Shown piece by piece: positions 21,916 to 35,772 of a DNA stretch of 64,000 nucleotides. The notes under the pieces were generated by a model. It made no database searches. It saw only the letters and a program-made list of their open reading frames with translations, and had not been told where the DNA came from. The stretch covers positions 11,981,222-12,045,221 of the forward strand of contig OX419347.1 in NCBI GenBank assembly GCA_948470475.1, read 5' to 3'. The position numbers and the translations under genes were made by a program. This DNA is from Galaxea fascicularis (Eukaryota > Cnidaria > Anthozoa > Scleractinia > Euphylliidae). The first letter of the stretch is position 1. Every line of letters starts with the position of its first letter.

Positions 21916-24570
21916 GGACCCAATTTTTTTTCGTAAAGCCTGAATTCTTGGACTCAATCGACGTGTGGGACATGTACACGGGAAAGTATTGCGGGCAAAG
22001 TCACAAGAGTACATGAATAAACCTAGTTGAAGTAGGTGTATAGAAGGAAATGTTAAAATACCAAAATTTTTGAAGATTGGATCGGTATGTGCATAGAAAT
22101 GGCTGTTAGCTATAGATCTCACCACTCGTTTCTGGGGAAAGTCAAGAGGAACAAGGTTAGATTTATAAGTAGAGGCCCAAACTAAGTTGCTCAGTAAAAG
22201 AGGTATGGGTAGACTTGTGAAAAATACAATGTTCGTAGAGATTTCGTCGACAGGTAAAAATTAGATTTCCAAATTATTCCAAAGACTTTGAGACTTGTTG
22301 GCCACATGTGAGATTTCGGACTTCCAATCTAAATTTTCACCTAGGATTACTCCCACGAAAACTGTTTACTTTACCTGATCAAGAGCTTTATGGTCATTTA
22401 TTAAAAGTTGAATATCACTGATGACTTGTACGGTTTTTACTTGGTTTAAATACCATAAATTTATTATTTTTTCAGGTTTAATGAGAGATTGTTAACTCTG
22501 AAGCAAATTGACAACTTATTTAGCTCAGTATTCAATATGTTAGCCAAGCAATCTGCTTCCTTATGATGCAAAAAAAAAACGTTGGTATCATCAGCAAATA
22601 AGGTCAACTGTAATGATTTAGATGCATTGTTTATATCATTGATGTAAAGCAGAGAAAATAAAGGCCCTCAAATGGAACCTTGTGGAACACCCTTGTGGAA
22701 GGTGAAGAAACATGACCGGTATTCAACAGATTGAATTCTGTTTGAAAAATAGCTCTTTATCGATTTCAAGCCCAAGCCACGTACGCCGTAGTGTGTCAAA
22801 CTGTGTCAAAAAGCCATAGTCACTCCTTCCAAGTTATATGTTCTCTTTAAACTTAATATTTATTAGTTATTTATTATCTTTTCTGTTCTATCTGTAATTT
22901 ATTCTGTGGCAAGAAGATAATAATAATAATAATTGTAGGCGCTAAAATAATTAAGTCTATTGTCTTTATTTTGTTCTACGTCTTGTCTGTTTGTCCTTTG
23001 TTTTACACAAAGATTTTGGTATTATCAACAGAGTTGATAAATGTAAATTGACCACCGTACAGGGATTCTAAAAGCTGACGTTTCGAGCGCTAGCCCTTCG
23101 TCAGAGCGAATCGAGGTGGTTTTCGAACTCGACAGTTTTAATTTGCATATTGTTATATATGGATGTATACTCGTTAACTCGCTAGTGCAGTTCTGTTCGC
23201 TCCTCATGTTCGTCAAGCTTTTCCACCTTCCACGTTATCGTCACATTCGTCTTGTAAGTATTTTCGCTGCTTTTTCGGTCTTCTTCTTCTGTGCACCTAG
23301 CTGGTTTCTTATATCACCTTTATTTATCTCTGTTTGTAATATCTTATTTTTTCAGTTACCTTATTCGCTTATTCATGTTAAATAAAGTTTCTCTCAAGTC
23401 AAGTCAGTGGATACGAGTCAATGACGTTTGCGACGACAATAATGAATAATAATAATAATAATAATAATAAAAGCTTTCGAGAGGTCTAAGAAGACGCCAA
23501 CCGCTAATTTACCATTATCCAAAGGAGACGAAATTTTATCGTGCAAATCGATCAAAGCAAGCATGGTACAGTGATTTTTCCTAAACCCGAACTCCCGATT
23601 CTCTCTAGGAATTTGGAAAAGCGAGGTAAAATCGAAACAGGCCTATGGTTGATCAACAATGACGAGTCATCAGCTTTAAACAGAGGTACTACACGCGCCA
23701 TTTTCATTTGACCTGGTACAATTCCATGTGAGCCAGGGGGTTCAGAAATAATTTGGATAGATTTATTAGTTACAGACATGCTATCACAGTCAGCGACCTT
23801 TCAGGAGGCAAAAGATTGAACAATGATGATATTTCATCTTTTGTTGTTGGGTTAAAGAAGATTGATTCCCGGAAGGATCCGGATAAAAAGTATTTATGTG
23901 GACACGGATTAGATTGAATTTCTCTTTCAAGGTTACAATAGGACCAATACTGGAGAAGTAACTGCAAAACCCATTAGCGACCTCCACTGGATCAGAGACT
24001 TCTAGATTATCTAATCTGTACACTGTGGTTTCTTGAGGCTTGACGTTTTTCTATATAAGACTTCATTTAGAATTTTCCAAGTGGCATGGGTATTTGATCT
24101 AACATCTTTCAATTTATTCTCGTAATATAAACGCGTAGCCAAACGCAAGGTGTGATTTAGTTTGTTTTTATATTTTTTTATATAGCGAAGCCCGGTTGAC
24201 CATTGATGAAACATGAAGTTATTTTTTATAAAGATTATTCTTCCTTTTGATTAAGAAGAGCTTTCGTTAAGCATGGTTCTTTGAAGCGCCTTTACTTACG
24301 GGTTATTTTCTTGAGAGGGAAGTAGTCATTATATATCTCTATACAATTCAAGAAAGCGGTTGTATGCAGCATTTAGCTCGTCATAATCTTTTAGCGGCGA
24401 CCAATCAACACCGTCTAGTTTTTCAACAAATGAAGGAATGTTATCCGGGTTCTTGTCTCTAAGAAAAACGGGATCTTGTCTACATCGATTCACCAACGTG
24501 TGGTATACATGACCTTTACGTGCAACTATACTTTTGTAAGCCGTGGAAAATTTAGTTGTGCTCATTTATT
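21916..24570 (-). mobile_element. LINE B, split by an insertion
   Basis: The minus strand carries, from 24565 downward: a pre-RT region (LDGVDWSPLKDYDELN; then KNKLNHTLRLATRLYYENKL), RT fingers (VVPLFKADDSSL, NHRPVSILPRFSKFLE), and a KNHCTMLALIDL...VFLDLSKAF-type motif. After a 640-bp insertion (about 22815-23460) come HYGVRGLGLKSI, GVPQGSI, FADDTNVF and a C-terminal thumb ending near 21940 (LLQLGLFMYSC). Stops and frameshifts are frequent. No endonuclease domain is seen. The order shows one element, not several. Confidence 0.8.
22815..23475. mobile_element. Insertion in LINE B: (AAT)n and dispersed repeat
   Basis: It contains (AAT)n at about 22917-22935 and 23440-23470 and the sequence TGACGTTTCGAGCGCTAGCC at about 23073, within CTTCGTCAGAGCGAAT. 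A related inverted stretch (GCGAAGGGCTAACGCTC) is found at about 39648. It is a dispersed short repeat of a kind common in anthozoan genomes. The ORF at 23116-23385 is hydrophobic and has no recognised domain. Confidence 0.5.
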
Positions 24571-25423
24571 TCAAATTGCATTTACAATCTTGTGATTATC
24601 GTAACCGTGCAAATTGTGATCCATATGTCGTTCCACTTTGTAAGTGGACCTTGGCTTGTAGTACCAACTTTACTTATTTATTTAGCTTCGCCTAACTAGA
24701 ATACAATCCTTTTACACAAATACATAAAAATAATATGATTAGGCAAAGAGACCACTACAGCCTAGGCAATTACAGCAGATCCCTCGTTAATAATAGCTAA
24801 AACTATTAATATAAAACAAGAAATATCAAAGAGAATCAAAACAGAGGTTCAAATTGCTAAAAGCAGCACGTCGGTGGGCACAGGAGAGTCGTCGCTATGT
24901 TGCACCTGGGACAAACTGTTCTCCAGGTTCTGATGTCATCAACGTCATACGTGTCCAGAGCGTTAATTTAATATTGAAGTAGCCCTTACTTAGTTTAGTT
25001 AGCTGAAATGCAAATGGCACAAAACCTGAGTAAGTATGTACTTGGTCACGTATGTCCAGAAAAGTTACGTAAACTCTGGGTCTGTGCATTCCATATTAAA
25101 CGTTTATTCACAATTCCCATATTAGGTTTCGTATTTGATGGAGACACTTTGGGATATCTACGAGGGGCGATCATTCTTAACTGACTCTGAAAAAAAAGTA
25201 ACAAAGAAACTAGAAAAAAAAGACGATCAAGGAAGATAGGGCGGTCATTTCCCAATCGTGAAAATACGAATTTAAAACCTTTGTTTTTTTTTAAATCAAT
25301 TACGTGAACTGAAAATCGAATATAAAATATAGTATTTTAGTGCACAATCATTCTTCTTATTTTCCGCACGCTAACAGTGATGTCCAGTCCGTATTACGTA
25401 CTCTCAAAAGTTTTTTTACGCTT
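24571..25423. other. Intergenic, repeat-like, no gene recognised
   Basis: It contains TTATTTATTTAGCTTCGCCT near 24670, which looks like a retroelement tail, and minus-strand frames of 64-69 codons with no recognisable domain. It lies between the LINEs and the 3' end of the receptor phosphatase gene. Confidence 0.5.
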
Positions 25424-25433
25424 TTTATTTATT
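25424..25433 (-). terminator. Poly(A) signal candidate of the phosphatase gene
   Basis: The minus strand reads AATAAATAAA about 340 bp beyond the stop codon at 25774, giving a plausible short 3' UTR (25434-25773). Confidence 0.45.
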
Positions 25434-25773
25434 GCTTATGAGCGGCATATGATGGAATGCGAGTGGATGTTGTTTGTTACGAACCGGTTTTCTTATGTTT
25501 GACTAACTTTAATATAAATTCTTTTGCCAACAGTTTCTTTGATTATTACAGCTACGAGGTCGTTTTCTCTTATGATGCAAGAAAGACAAAGCATTTTTGC
25601 CTCGCATCCGCAAAGGCGGTTAACATGAAACTTACTTCATGTAAGTAGTTTCGAAATGCTTCATTTGGTGACGTCTTACATGAATCAAAACAAGGACGTA
25701 TGCTAAATCCCGAGAGTGCACAATACGGACTGAAGACACGATCAGCATTTACGGTTAGCAACACGAAATTTCT

Positions 25774-25854
25774 TCAGCCGCTTGAGAAGTTTGCATAGGT
25801 GTTGAAAGAGTTCAAGTAAGCCAGGATTGCCTTGTAACAAAACTTGTATAGCTC
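25774..25854 (-). CDS. Exon: last exon, D2 C-terminus and stop
   Basis: [20 protein letters not shown], then ANFSSG and TGA. The usual Gln of 'QT-E-Q-Y-E-F-C-Y' is absent (VASS|ELYKFCY). Confidence 0.88.
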   Translation of the reverse strand, partial: ELYKFCYKAILAYLNSFNTYANFSSG

Positions 25855-28800
25855 CTGAAAATAGAAAGATAAAGAAGAGCTGTTTAGTAGGGAAGGAAGT
25901 GATGCCTTAAATTAGCAACTCGGTGCCCAAAACCCTCAGCAGATTGCAAATCAGGAATTTTCCGATTCCCAAAAAAATCGTACCTATCTAACTTTATGTG
26001 ACGCCAGATACCTGTTTTGATGTGTGTCCAGTAATAGTTTGAATTATAACATATGTCATGTATTCATCACTGAGGACAGTACAATGGATTTATTTGGCTC
26101 CTAACTCGGGTTTAATAGATTATTCGTCAGAGCATCATCGTGTTTCAGCTGTATGGATTAGTTTCATTTCATCTTTGGTGTACTTAAGGGGCCACATCCA
26201 CTAGCACGGGAATTCTTGTTGAAGGTTGAATTAAATACGTTTTCTGTGACAAACTTGACCCTTGCAAGGAAAAGCAAGGTAGTTTTTTTCGTTAGCCTAA
26301 CTTTTTCAAGTCCCTTGCAAGGAAAGTCCTTGCAAGGTAATTGACCCTTGCAAGGAAAAAACGCAATTGGAAAACTTTAAAAGTTAGCCTAACTTTTTCA
26401 AGTTGCAATCTAATTCTTTCCAGTTATTCTTGGCCATAGACAACCACAAATGGTTCCCATGTACACCGCTAGTACTACGTAAGATAACTGTGAAGTTTAT
26501 CAAATTTTTCACTGTTGCAACATCATTGCATTTGTCCAAATAACGCGACCGTGTCACTTTATTTGCCTTAAATTTTCAGACAGATTAGAGGCCTGTTCAA
26601 CAGTGAATGATAATGGACCCAAGAAACTTACCGAGCTCGCCACTGCGCCAGGGCGCTTAATTCGAATTAGTTTAATGGTCTGAAACACATCTATTATCTG
26701 TTCGACCTCGATTCGTTCTATCGTTGCCAAAATGGCAGTCACGGTACCACTACGACCGACGCCGTCACTGAAAAAAAAAATGAATTAAAAGAAAAACCTC
26801 GTGATAATGCAATTATTAATGATGGTTATGGTGTAATGTGCCCGTAAGAAAGATGATATGCTAGTTGCTTTTGCGATAAATTCCAGTTTCTGCTTTGAAT
26901 TTTTTCAAAGCAATTTTTATTTTCACTTGTTTTTTGATCAACAAAATGAATCTAAGCTAAATTGAAAGGAGGAAACTCTTCAAGTAGCTAGAAAAAAGAA
27001 ATTGAAACCAAATAAATTAAAGTAGCATTGCAGTAAAACACGAGAAGACGAAAACAATGGACCAATCAGTCAATCAATCCAATACATTTTTTCATCAATA
27101 TCCATCCATCCATCCATCCAACGCTGCATTTCAATATTTCGTAATAAAAAGCTCATTATAATCAATATGTACAAGTCTTGTGAGGAATTACAGGAGTACC
27201 TTTTTGCTCTGAATTCATCCTTTTCACCCGTCGCTCTCTCTAAACATTCTGATGGAAGGGTGGATGAAAGAATGGGCATTTTTCTTATCGCCTAAAACGT
27301 GGAATCATTTACAATTTTATTTGTACTTGAAAGAATAATTTAAATTAAAATAAAATACTTTCAACACCCTTTAAATGTCCAAAACTAGTTTCGCTGTAAC
27401 AACAGCCTCATCAGTTGATCTCACAATTTGGCTTCTATAAAACCCTATCAATTACGAAAACTTGACATACTACGTACAGTTGATGGATAGATGGATGTGG
27501 ATAGAGAAATATATAGATTGATTGATTGATTCATCTTTTTTTCGTTTTCTTGTGCTGGAAAGAAATTATGTCTGACCTAGAAGGTTATCGCTCAGACATA
27601 GAGTTGGTTCTGTTTTTCAGTTTGTTGTCGTTTCGTTCTTTCTGGAGGGATGCATATGAACCAGGTTTCAAGAGTCCAACCGCATTAAACGCATTTACTC
27701 TTCTTTCCTAGGACTTCTGTAATTATTTTGGGCCTTAATCATAATCCGCTAAGAGTGGCAATAGCAAAGTGCTATCAGGTACCTACTCACCTGCACTGGA
27801 AAACGATAACTCCGTTTCCGGTTTGTTGTTGAGACTTCTCAATGGCAGATAGCAGTCCAAGTATTTCTTGAGGGTCTGGGGATGAGTTTGGGTCGCTCCA
27901 CCCAGTAAAGTGTAAGTGCTGAGCTGTTGACTTCTTCCTTGGAGGCTGAAAATTCATATATTTAGCGTAAGAAAACATTCAATGAAGAAGTAGTGTGATA
28001 TACTGGTCAAAGTGGAGAGCAAATACAGCAGCATGTTAACCAGCTCATCGTTTTTATGAGATCAAGGCCTTATTTAAAAGTTTTGAAGGAAAGCCATAAA
28101 CAAAGCACAAAGTACATTGCAAGTTAGCAGTTGCAAGAAAGAAGGCCACGGTGGCATTAGTTATAGTGTCCTTAAAATATCTATCTAGTTGAGAGCCTGT
28201 CGCTGAATGGTGTTGCCTTTTAATATTAGTCCGCACCACTTCAGCGGCTAGCGAGTTACCCTGAATGAATCAATTGCTAAAGAACAATGTACCTCTGCGT
28301 CCAATACGCTAAACGTCCTCGTTGTGATCTTGTTCGAAGTGCTTTCTGTCAAGAGTTCTACTGTGACATTTCCGTACCTGCAGACTCCTGCAGAAGGCCA
28401 GTATTGAGGGTAGCTCTACATAAATTAATCAACAATCAATCAATACAATGCATTCATGCATCACATTATTTGAATGTCAATTTATCTAGCGCACAAGTTG
28501 CTAATTGGGGGCATTGAACAGATTGGATTGGAAACTGCAATGTTGCATAACCAGAAATCCTGGACAGTAAGCGGCTTGCCTCGCGGGCGCGGATTCAAAA
28601 TGGCGGCCAGATCGAGTAAAAGAGTAAATAAGGGATTTTACAAGGCTTTAAACGATGTCAGCACTGCAGATTTTTTTAAAGACTCGACCGACGACAAAGA
28701 CAGGCCCTTTTTATCAAGTAGAAAGGGTTCTGAGTCAGCGCAAGTTAAAGGGAAAGGTAAATACTTTCTTTATGGTTCTCTTGATGCACTCGAGGGGTCC

Positions 28801-31800
28801 TCGAGGGCGATTCGAAGGCTTCTTCCTGCTTTTTTTTCGAAATTTGGTCAGTTCTTATGTTCAGCGGCGTCCCTATTGTAACAGGGAATACAACTGACCA
28901 AAAAAACGAGCTAAAAACAAAATGGCTTCCAAAGTGGAACGAAAACAAACCGGTTTTCGGAGCATTTTTGCTTCACTAATGGCTCCAACCTGGCGTATGG
29001 CTCATTCAAAAAATCCTACTTTTCGGTCAAAAAAGGCACTGCCTTAGTGGACGTTTTTTGGGGAGAAAAATATTCCTTTTGGTAGCTTAACATTACATCT
29101 TTTGAATGGGATGTTGGGGAAACGTATCGGAGAAACTATTTCCTCTCTGCAGACGAAGGGAGGCATGAAGGTCAACACTACTTTAAGAGGTTACTAAGAG
29201 GATATTGTGTTCATTTATGACTCTACTTCGATCAAAAAAGGCACTGCCTAGAATAATTTTATCCTGACGTTTCCTTCAATTGAAGTGCTGTTCGATCGTT
29301 GCTTTATCGATTCCAAAGTTGGGGAAAGTTGCATTTTCGGCGACAAGGACATAATATGCAATAGTTTATAATTTCCCCCTCATTCTCTTTACGATCTGCC
29401 GCCATATTTAATCCGTATATGTGTCCTTTGCGCATGCTTGCAGCTTAGGAGGCAGCCATGTTGTATAGAATTTCTGGCTATGGTTTTTGAATCTGCAAAT
29501 GTTGGTTTTTGAGTAGCGGAGTAGCCGGAGAAGAACTTCTTGGGACAGGGACGAAAAGCAACAACAAACTCAACCCACATATGATGCTGAGACCGCGAGT
29601 CGAACCCGGGCGTCATTGGTTAGAGCCGAGTGCTATCACGACTTCTTCGTCCCTTTCCATTCATGAAATTCCCCATAGGATTCAGTGACGATGAGGAATA
29701 GCAAAAACGTTTAAAATGAATCCAATCTTTAACATGCAATGCTAAACACTGTACTTTAAGATATCACATGCGAGAGAATAGGGAGTTGTCATGGATTGCT
29801 GACATCCACGACCCCCGAAAGAGCAGAGTTTTAACTCCTTAACTCATATATTGATAAAAGAGATGATTTCTTCCTGTTGGTCTGTCATTCCATTTGTTGT
29901 CGAAAATGCTATATAGTTGTTGTATGGAGCTACTGTGAAGCAAACTGATATTGGTGCGAGTACTCTGAAACGGAAAAAAGGATTCATCTTCATTTACCTT
30001 TTGTCCCTCTTTTAAGTTGTTTAACATCACAACTGTGCCGACATCATATTGTGATACCATGCGCCAGAAATCTTCAATTGTGTTGCTTAATGGCGCTTGC
30101 GTTAGAATATAAGCATTGCGTTGAGTGTAATCCTGTTGTAAGAATAATGGATAGTAAATTCACAAAAAAAAACAAAAAAAAAACAAATCGATAAATCGAT
30201 AAGACCCACACGATAGCTAATCTTAGCTAAATTAAATTTTAAGCCGCCTTTAAATGAAAGCGGTAAACCTTATATTAAATTCCTTTCACTTGTTTTGAAA
30301 AGACAGAAGCTATTATTTTTCTCTCTGATACTGGTATTTGAGCTAAGACACCATATATGAGCAAAAAGCCTAAAAATTTCAAAAAAATCTTTCTACTTAC
30401 GTCAACTAAAGAAGCATTGATGTAATCCTTATCTGGCTCAGAACATCTCAACAGCACCCGTGAATCATCAACTAGTATTAAAAGTGAAACGTTGGAGTTA
30501 ATTCTTCTGTTATTTATCCTATGATTCATGAGTAGCTTATACAGCTTCTGTCCCTGAGCATTAAACACCCAAACCATCACTATACACACAAAGACCAGAC
30601 CACAATACTAGGTGTCCCTTGTCGTTGCAAGCCATGTGTGGGTTCTTAGACGTCACTCAAAGATATCATCAACAAAGGGTTAGGACGGTTTATCATCCTT
30701 ATCCAGAAGACTAGAAAGTCTTACGACTTACAGATGTCCTTTTTTTTTGGTTGAAATAGATGGTTTCGAATGTTCGAAAAGCATTGCGCCCTTTTTTGTT
30801 TGTTTCTTTATTTTAATTTATTTTATTTTATTATTATTTTTTTGCCAAACCTTGGCTTTATATGGGCTTCCAAAGTTAAGTAACCATCATTTGGTACACG
30901 CCCGAGTCAGATAGGGCTTGGGTCTATTCTTGATTTGACGTCAAAATCTGCTTTTGCATGCATGTTTAGGGACGGACCATTAGAAAAGTTATGGGGGGAG
31001 GGAATTTCGAACCGCAGGCATTTTTTTTCTTCAACGTTTCCCGTGAATGAATAGTTATTTTGTCAAAAAATTGTGTTGATATTGGTCTACTCTGCATGCA
31101 TGAATTTTTTTCTCTTAATTTTCCCTTGCATGATTTTTTTTTTACTTCGCCCAACCCCACCTCCCCCATAACAGAACAACAAAGGCGCAAAGATTTATTT
31201 TAACGAAAAAAAAAATTGGGTTTAGCTTTATCACAGAATATGATCAGCTATATAAGCTAGGCATTAATCGGGTGAGTTGGCGATTCAGTTGTGCCGTAAA
31301 GCTAACGATTGTAAATACCTCAAATCTATGAAAAACGTTAGGGCCAGTACCTGGTACAATGTTAGGAGCTCTGTTCTTGCTAATATTTGCTGGCTTAAAT
31401 GCTACCGTTGTCTCATCTCCACAGTCTTCAGATTCACTGATCTGCTGTAAACGCTGATGAAACGAGGCCATTCAAAGACCTCACGTCAGTAATGTCTCTC
31501 TTCTAGTCTCAAAAATAAATGTATACCACATGGGATCACAACTAAATTGTCAACAGACGGTGCAGTTCAAGATAAATATGGTTGTCATTATTAAGGTTAA
31601 GAGTAAGTTTGACGCTTCTAATGCAACTGCAGCCACTGTCGTCGTTAAAGTGATAATATGGTGGTTTTTCCACTTTTCCCAGCAAAAACAAGATTACAAG
31701 TTAGTCATGGAGAACACTACAGCATTGCGCAGACGTGTCTTCCCTTTCAAACCTTTAGTTGCTAAGCAACTGCAAAAAGAGGAGAATCACATAAACAGGA

Positions 31801-34800
31801 TCTATAGGAGTCATGCTTTTGTTGTACACAATAGTCCAGGAAATGAAGAGTGAATTCAAGCGGAAAAATGAGTTATTTTAGTTATTTTCTACCTTAAACT
31901 CTTCAGCGTATCCTGTTTGTTTAGATGGTTTAAGAACTCTGTCGAGCTTTTTCATCCTTATTTCCAAGTCTTGAAGAGAAATCTCTGTATTCCCACAGAC
32001 CAAGGCCTCCATCACAGCTTGATGCAAAAACACGTATTGTTCCTGTAAGTAAAAAGAAATAACAAACCGATTACACCTGCAAGGAACCCCAAATCCGTCG
32101 AAACTAAGGAAGGCGAGATCTGCTCGTTTAGCCTCTCCGGATTTTGAAACTATTCATAAAATAGAAATAAGTCCCCCTTTTATTCTTTTCAATTCGCTCT
32201 GCATATGTTTGAAAGATGCACATTTATTCACTAATGCTACACGCGTACAAAACCAGAAGAAGAAAGAACATTACCTTCCAATGAACTACAAAAATAGTAA
32301 AAACCTCTTAGTTCATTCTTTGCCCTCTGGAGCCGATGAGAGTCAAAATTACGTTTGTTGTAAAATAAAGTGATTGATAACACGATCACAGAATGTTGAA
32401 GAATTGTTCTTGCTAAGGGATTTCCTTACGTCCTTCTGCACCATGTAAGGGCGTTGTTTTCGCATGATGTCCACGTAATTTTTAATAAGCACGCTCTCTT
32501 GATCTTTAGCACTTTCCAACATGGCGTCAATGGCTATAAAAGTGCCAGTTCGTCCTACACCAGCACTAATGATTAATAGAAAGGAAAGAAAGCAAATTAA
32601 TAAACAACGTTATTCTACTTGTAATCATTTAGACTTCTATCTGTGACGAGCAAATCTTAGTGACGACTCAACTTAAACATTACGTATACATTGGAAAGCA
32701 CCGCCCTTAGTTATGCAGGAAATATATTTTCTTACGAATGATAACGAACCAAGAAGCCATAACTAAAGTGAAATGTAAAATTACTGCCTAAAAAGTCCGC
32801 CTCGTACGTGGAGTGAGGTTTTGTCTTTATTGTCGTCACCTCCCCAATTAACTCATTGCCTTTGTTTGGCAGAGGAACGCACGATTATTAAGACAGGCAA
32901 CACATAGAATAGCACCTATACACAATTCATTCAGTCCGACGTTCACTACGAAATAACAGTGTAATACTGACGCACTCAAATTCAAAATAAAGTGTATGGA
33001 AATACCTTCTTAAGAACTTAGAATCCTGAAATGGAACGAAGCTCAGACAAGCTAACTCCATAGTCTTAAAATATATTTTGAACTATTACTTTGTCAGCCG
33101 GTGTACCTGCAATGAACAGCCATTGGTCCTTCACTGAGCTGCTGTCGAGCGTGAACCTTCCATCTGAACGCTAGTAAAGGTGTAGAATGGTGAGGAACAC
33201 CTCTATCTGGCCACGTGGTGTAATGAAACTGATAAACCTCTCGTCTTTCGGAGCCCTAAGCAGTAAAACAAAAAAAGTTCCAAAACATTTGACGGATGTT
33301 TGTAATCCAAGAATTAATCTTAAATACTCTGACGGGCTAATGGAAAACAAGTAACTAACATAATTGTGTGGCTTAATTGTGTTGGCACGATCAGATTTAT
33401 TTATCTGTCCACGAGAGTCGAGCGCCTGTCAAGTGGTCTAGTAAGCCATATATGTACGTATTGCGGACCTATTTTTTGTGTTGTGCTGCTGTCTCCTTAC
33501 CTTTATCACAGCAAGTGTACGGATTACGTAGTCGGCGAAGTTTTCTGTCTTCATTAAAGTAACTTTAATATCGCCATATTTAGAGGTTTTGTCGGGCCAG
33601 TATTGCACACATTTGACCTGAGTATTGTAAGTAAGGTAAGAAAAGACCGTTTATTAATATTCGATAACTGCGTCTTTTGACAATATAACGCCGGACGTTT
33701 CGAAAATTTAAGAAATCTGGAGGTGTTAAAACAAAGGGATTCATACAAACATAAAATATGTTATTTCAAAACACCTTTCCATTGAAACGTAATGCCTATT
33801 AACCAGCTCCTAAAAACATCAATGGCAGTATAAGTAAATATTCTATTTTTAGAGGGAAAAAAGTGAAACCAAGAGACATATACCTTTCCTTGTTCCACTA
33901 GCTTTGTGAGCATAATAAGGATGGTACATTTTTCTTGCCAAATCATTCGCCAAAACGCATCCACAGTCGCTGAAGTTGGACCTGAAAAGTGTTAGAAAGG
34001 AAGAAAACCAACGCTGATAAAAACAGCATTTAATATTGCATTCTTGGCACAATCAAAACCCTGCTTTGAACATTTGCGAGTTGAGAGTTCCATTCAGCAA
34101 AAAATGAAATAACAAAAGTACAAAACGAAATAACGGTGTTGACTGAAACAACTAACGTAACGTCAAGAGCCTGGCTAAACTAGGAAACATCAGTGTTGTG
34201 GACGCAAATGTTTCCTAGTTTAACCGCGCGGAGGAAAATCTTGCTTCCGACAGACAAATTCTGCCTTCGTTCTGTTTCCCAGTTTAGCCACTTGAATTGA
34301 GTAGAAATCCCAAGGAAACAACGTTTCCGCGATAATGTTTCCTAGTTTAGCCAGGCCAGGTTGCCCTTTGATTCTTACCTTGAGTTGCAATGTAGCACAT
34401 TGATTCTGCGTCGTACGTCTAAGGAAAAATAAATTGAAAACAATTGAAGGTAACGTGACAGACAATGGGTAAACTTGAAAGAGACAGAATCTAGCATGAC
34501 TGTTGTTTCCAATGTGCTTTTAGGGTTGCTCGATATGGTATACAGAGAAACTTCATATCGGCTCCTGGTTTAGGACAATAACTGAATTTTAGTTTCAGTT
34601 TCAGTTTCAGTTTCAGTTTCAAAAATTACTAGACAAGTATAAATTAAACTACAAGAGATATTAAATAACCAACAAAAGAGAAAACATAAGGCGAGGATAC
34701 CCATATAGAAACCATTTGGGCTTATTCGGGCTACAGGCACCTCAAAAAATACAACTGTAAAATTACAAATAATAGGCATGTCTTATGAAATTATAACTAC

Positions 34801-35032
34801 ACTTAGGTTAAAAAGCACAAAGACAAAAAAAGCAAACAAAATAAGGGAAAGTCAGTTCAGGAGAAAAGTTTTTAATTTAGACTTAAATTGACAGCCTGAA
34901 GTTTACCCCAGCAACAGTGTAAGCATCATAGATTAATAGATTAATCATTGATAGATAAGTTCAGAAACTTCAAAACTTTCGGTGGGACAAGATTAGCATT
35001 TGAGCATTTGCGAGTCGCGCGTGCTTGGACTT

Positions 35033-35064
<32 letters not shown>

Positions 35065-35736
35065 CACTCAGGACGGCAGAATGACGAAAAGATGTCGCGT
35101 TAGATTGGGAATACACAGTCTCGCGCCACATTTTTTCGTCATTCTGCCGTCCTGATTGTTCCAGCCGTCCTGTTGCATAAGCTCCCTATTATAACAGCTC
35201 AGATGCGGCGTGTGTTGCTTACACCCGCGGGCTCGGCTAAAAACCCTTATACATTAGTTACTCAACTTCTCTAAAGATGACTGAACATGAGCAAATACAA
35301 AACACAGCTTTTGATTGTAGAGTAAAGTGTTTTTCCATTGAGTGATCTTAGTGGTCGGTGTGTTTTTTGTCCTTTTGTTTAAGGATTTCTCGACATGACT
35401 CTACCCGAAAATTCGAGGTAAAATAAAGTTTATGCATGTATACATGTATGTACTACATGGATTTAGAATGGACACTGATTAGTATAATCGCGCTCATATT
35501 AGTGATAAACGAACGTAGTGATCAAAATAAGGCGAGATACGTCGATAAGCTTGTAAGCTGGTAAAAAATACTGAATGCAATAGCAATGATGGGCAGCGTC
35601 ATGCTACCACAACCAGACGTCAACACCCGACGATTTCAGTCGTCAAGATCAGATTCTCCATTGATAAGATAATAAAAATACAAGCGACGCAAAACTTCAT
35701 CGACTTCGATAAAGGAAAAGGATAGAATTTCAGTAA

Positions 35737-35772
<36 letters not shown>

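Noticed and set aside
29840..29970. Possible extra D2 exon after an acceptor-like TTTCAG
   Set aside because: The translation does not resemble a PTP domain, and 29998-30132 joins 28293-28415 in phase without it.
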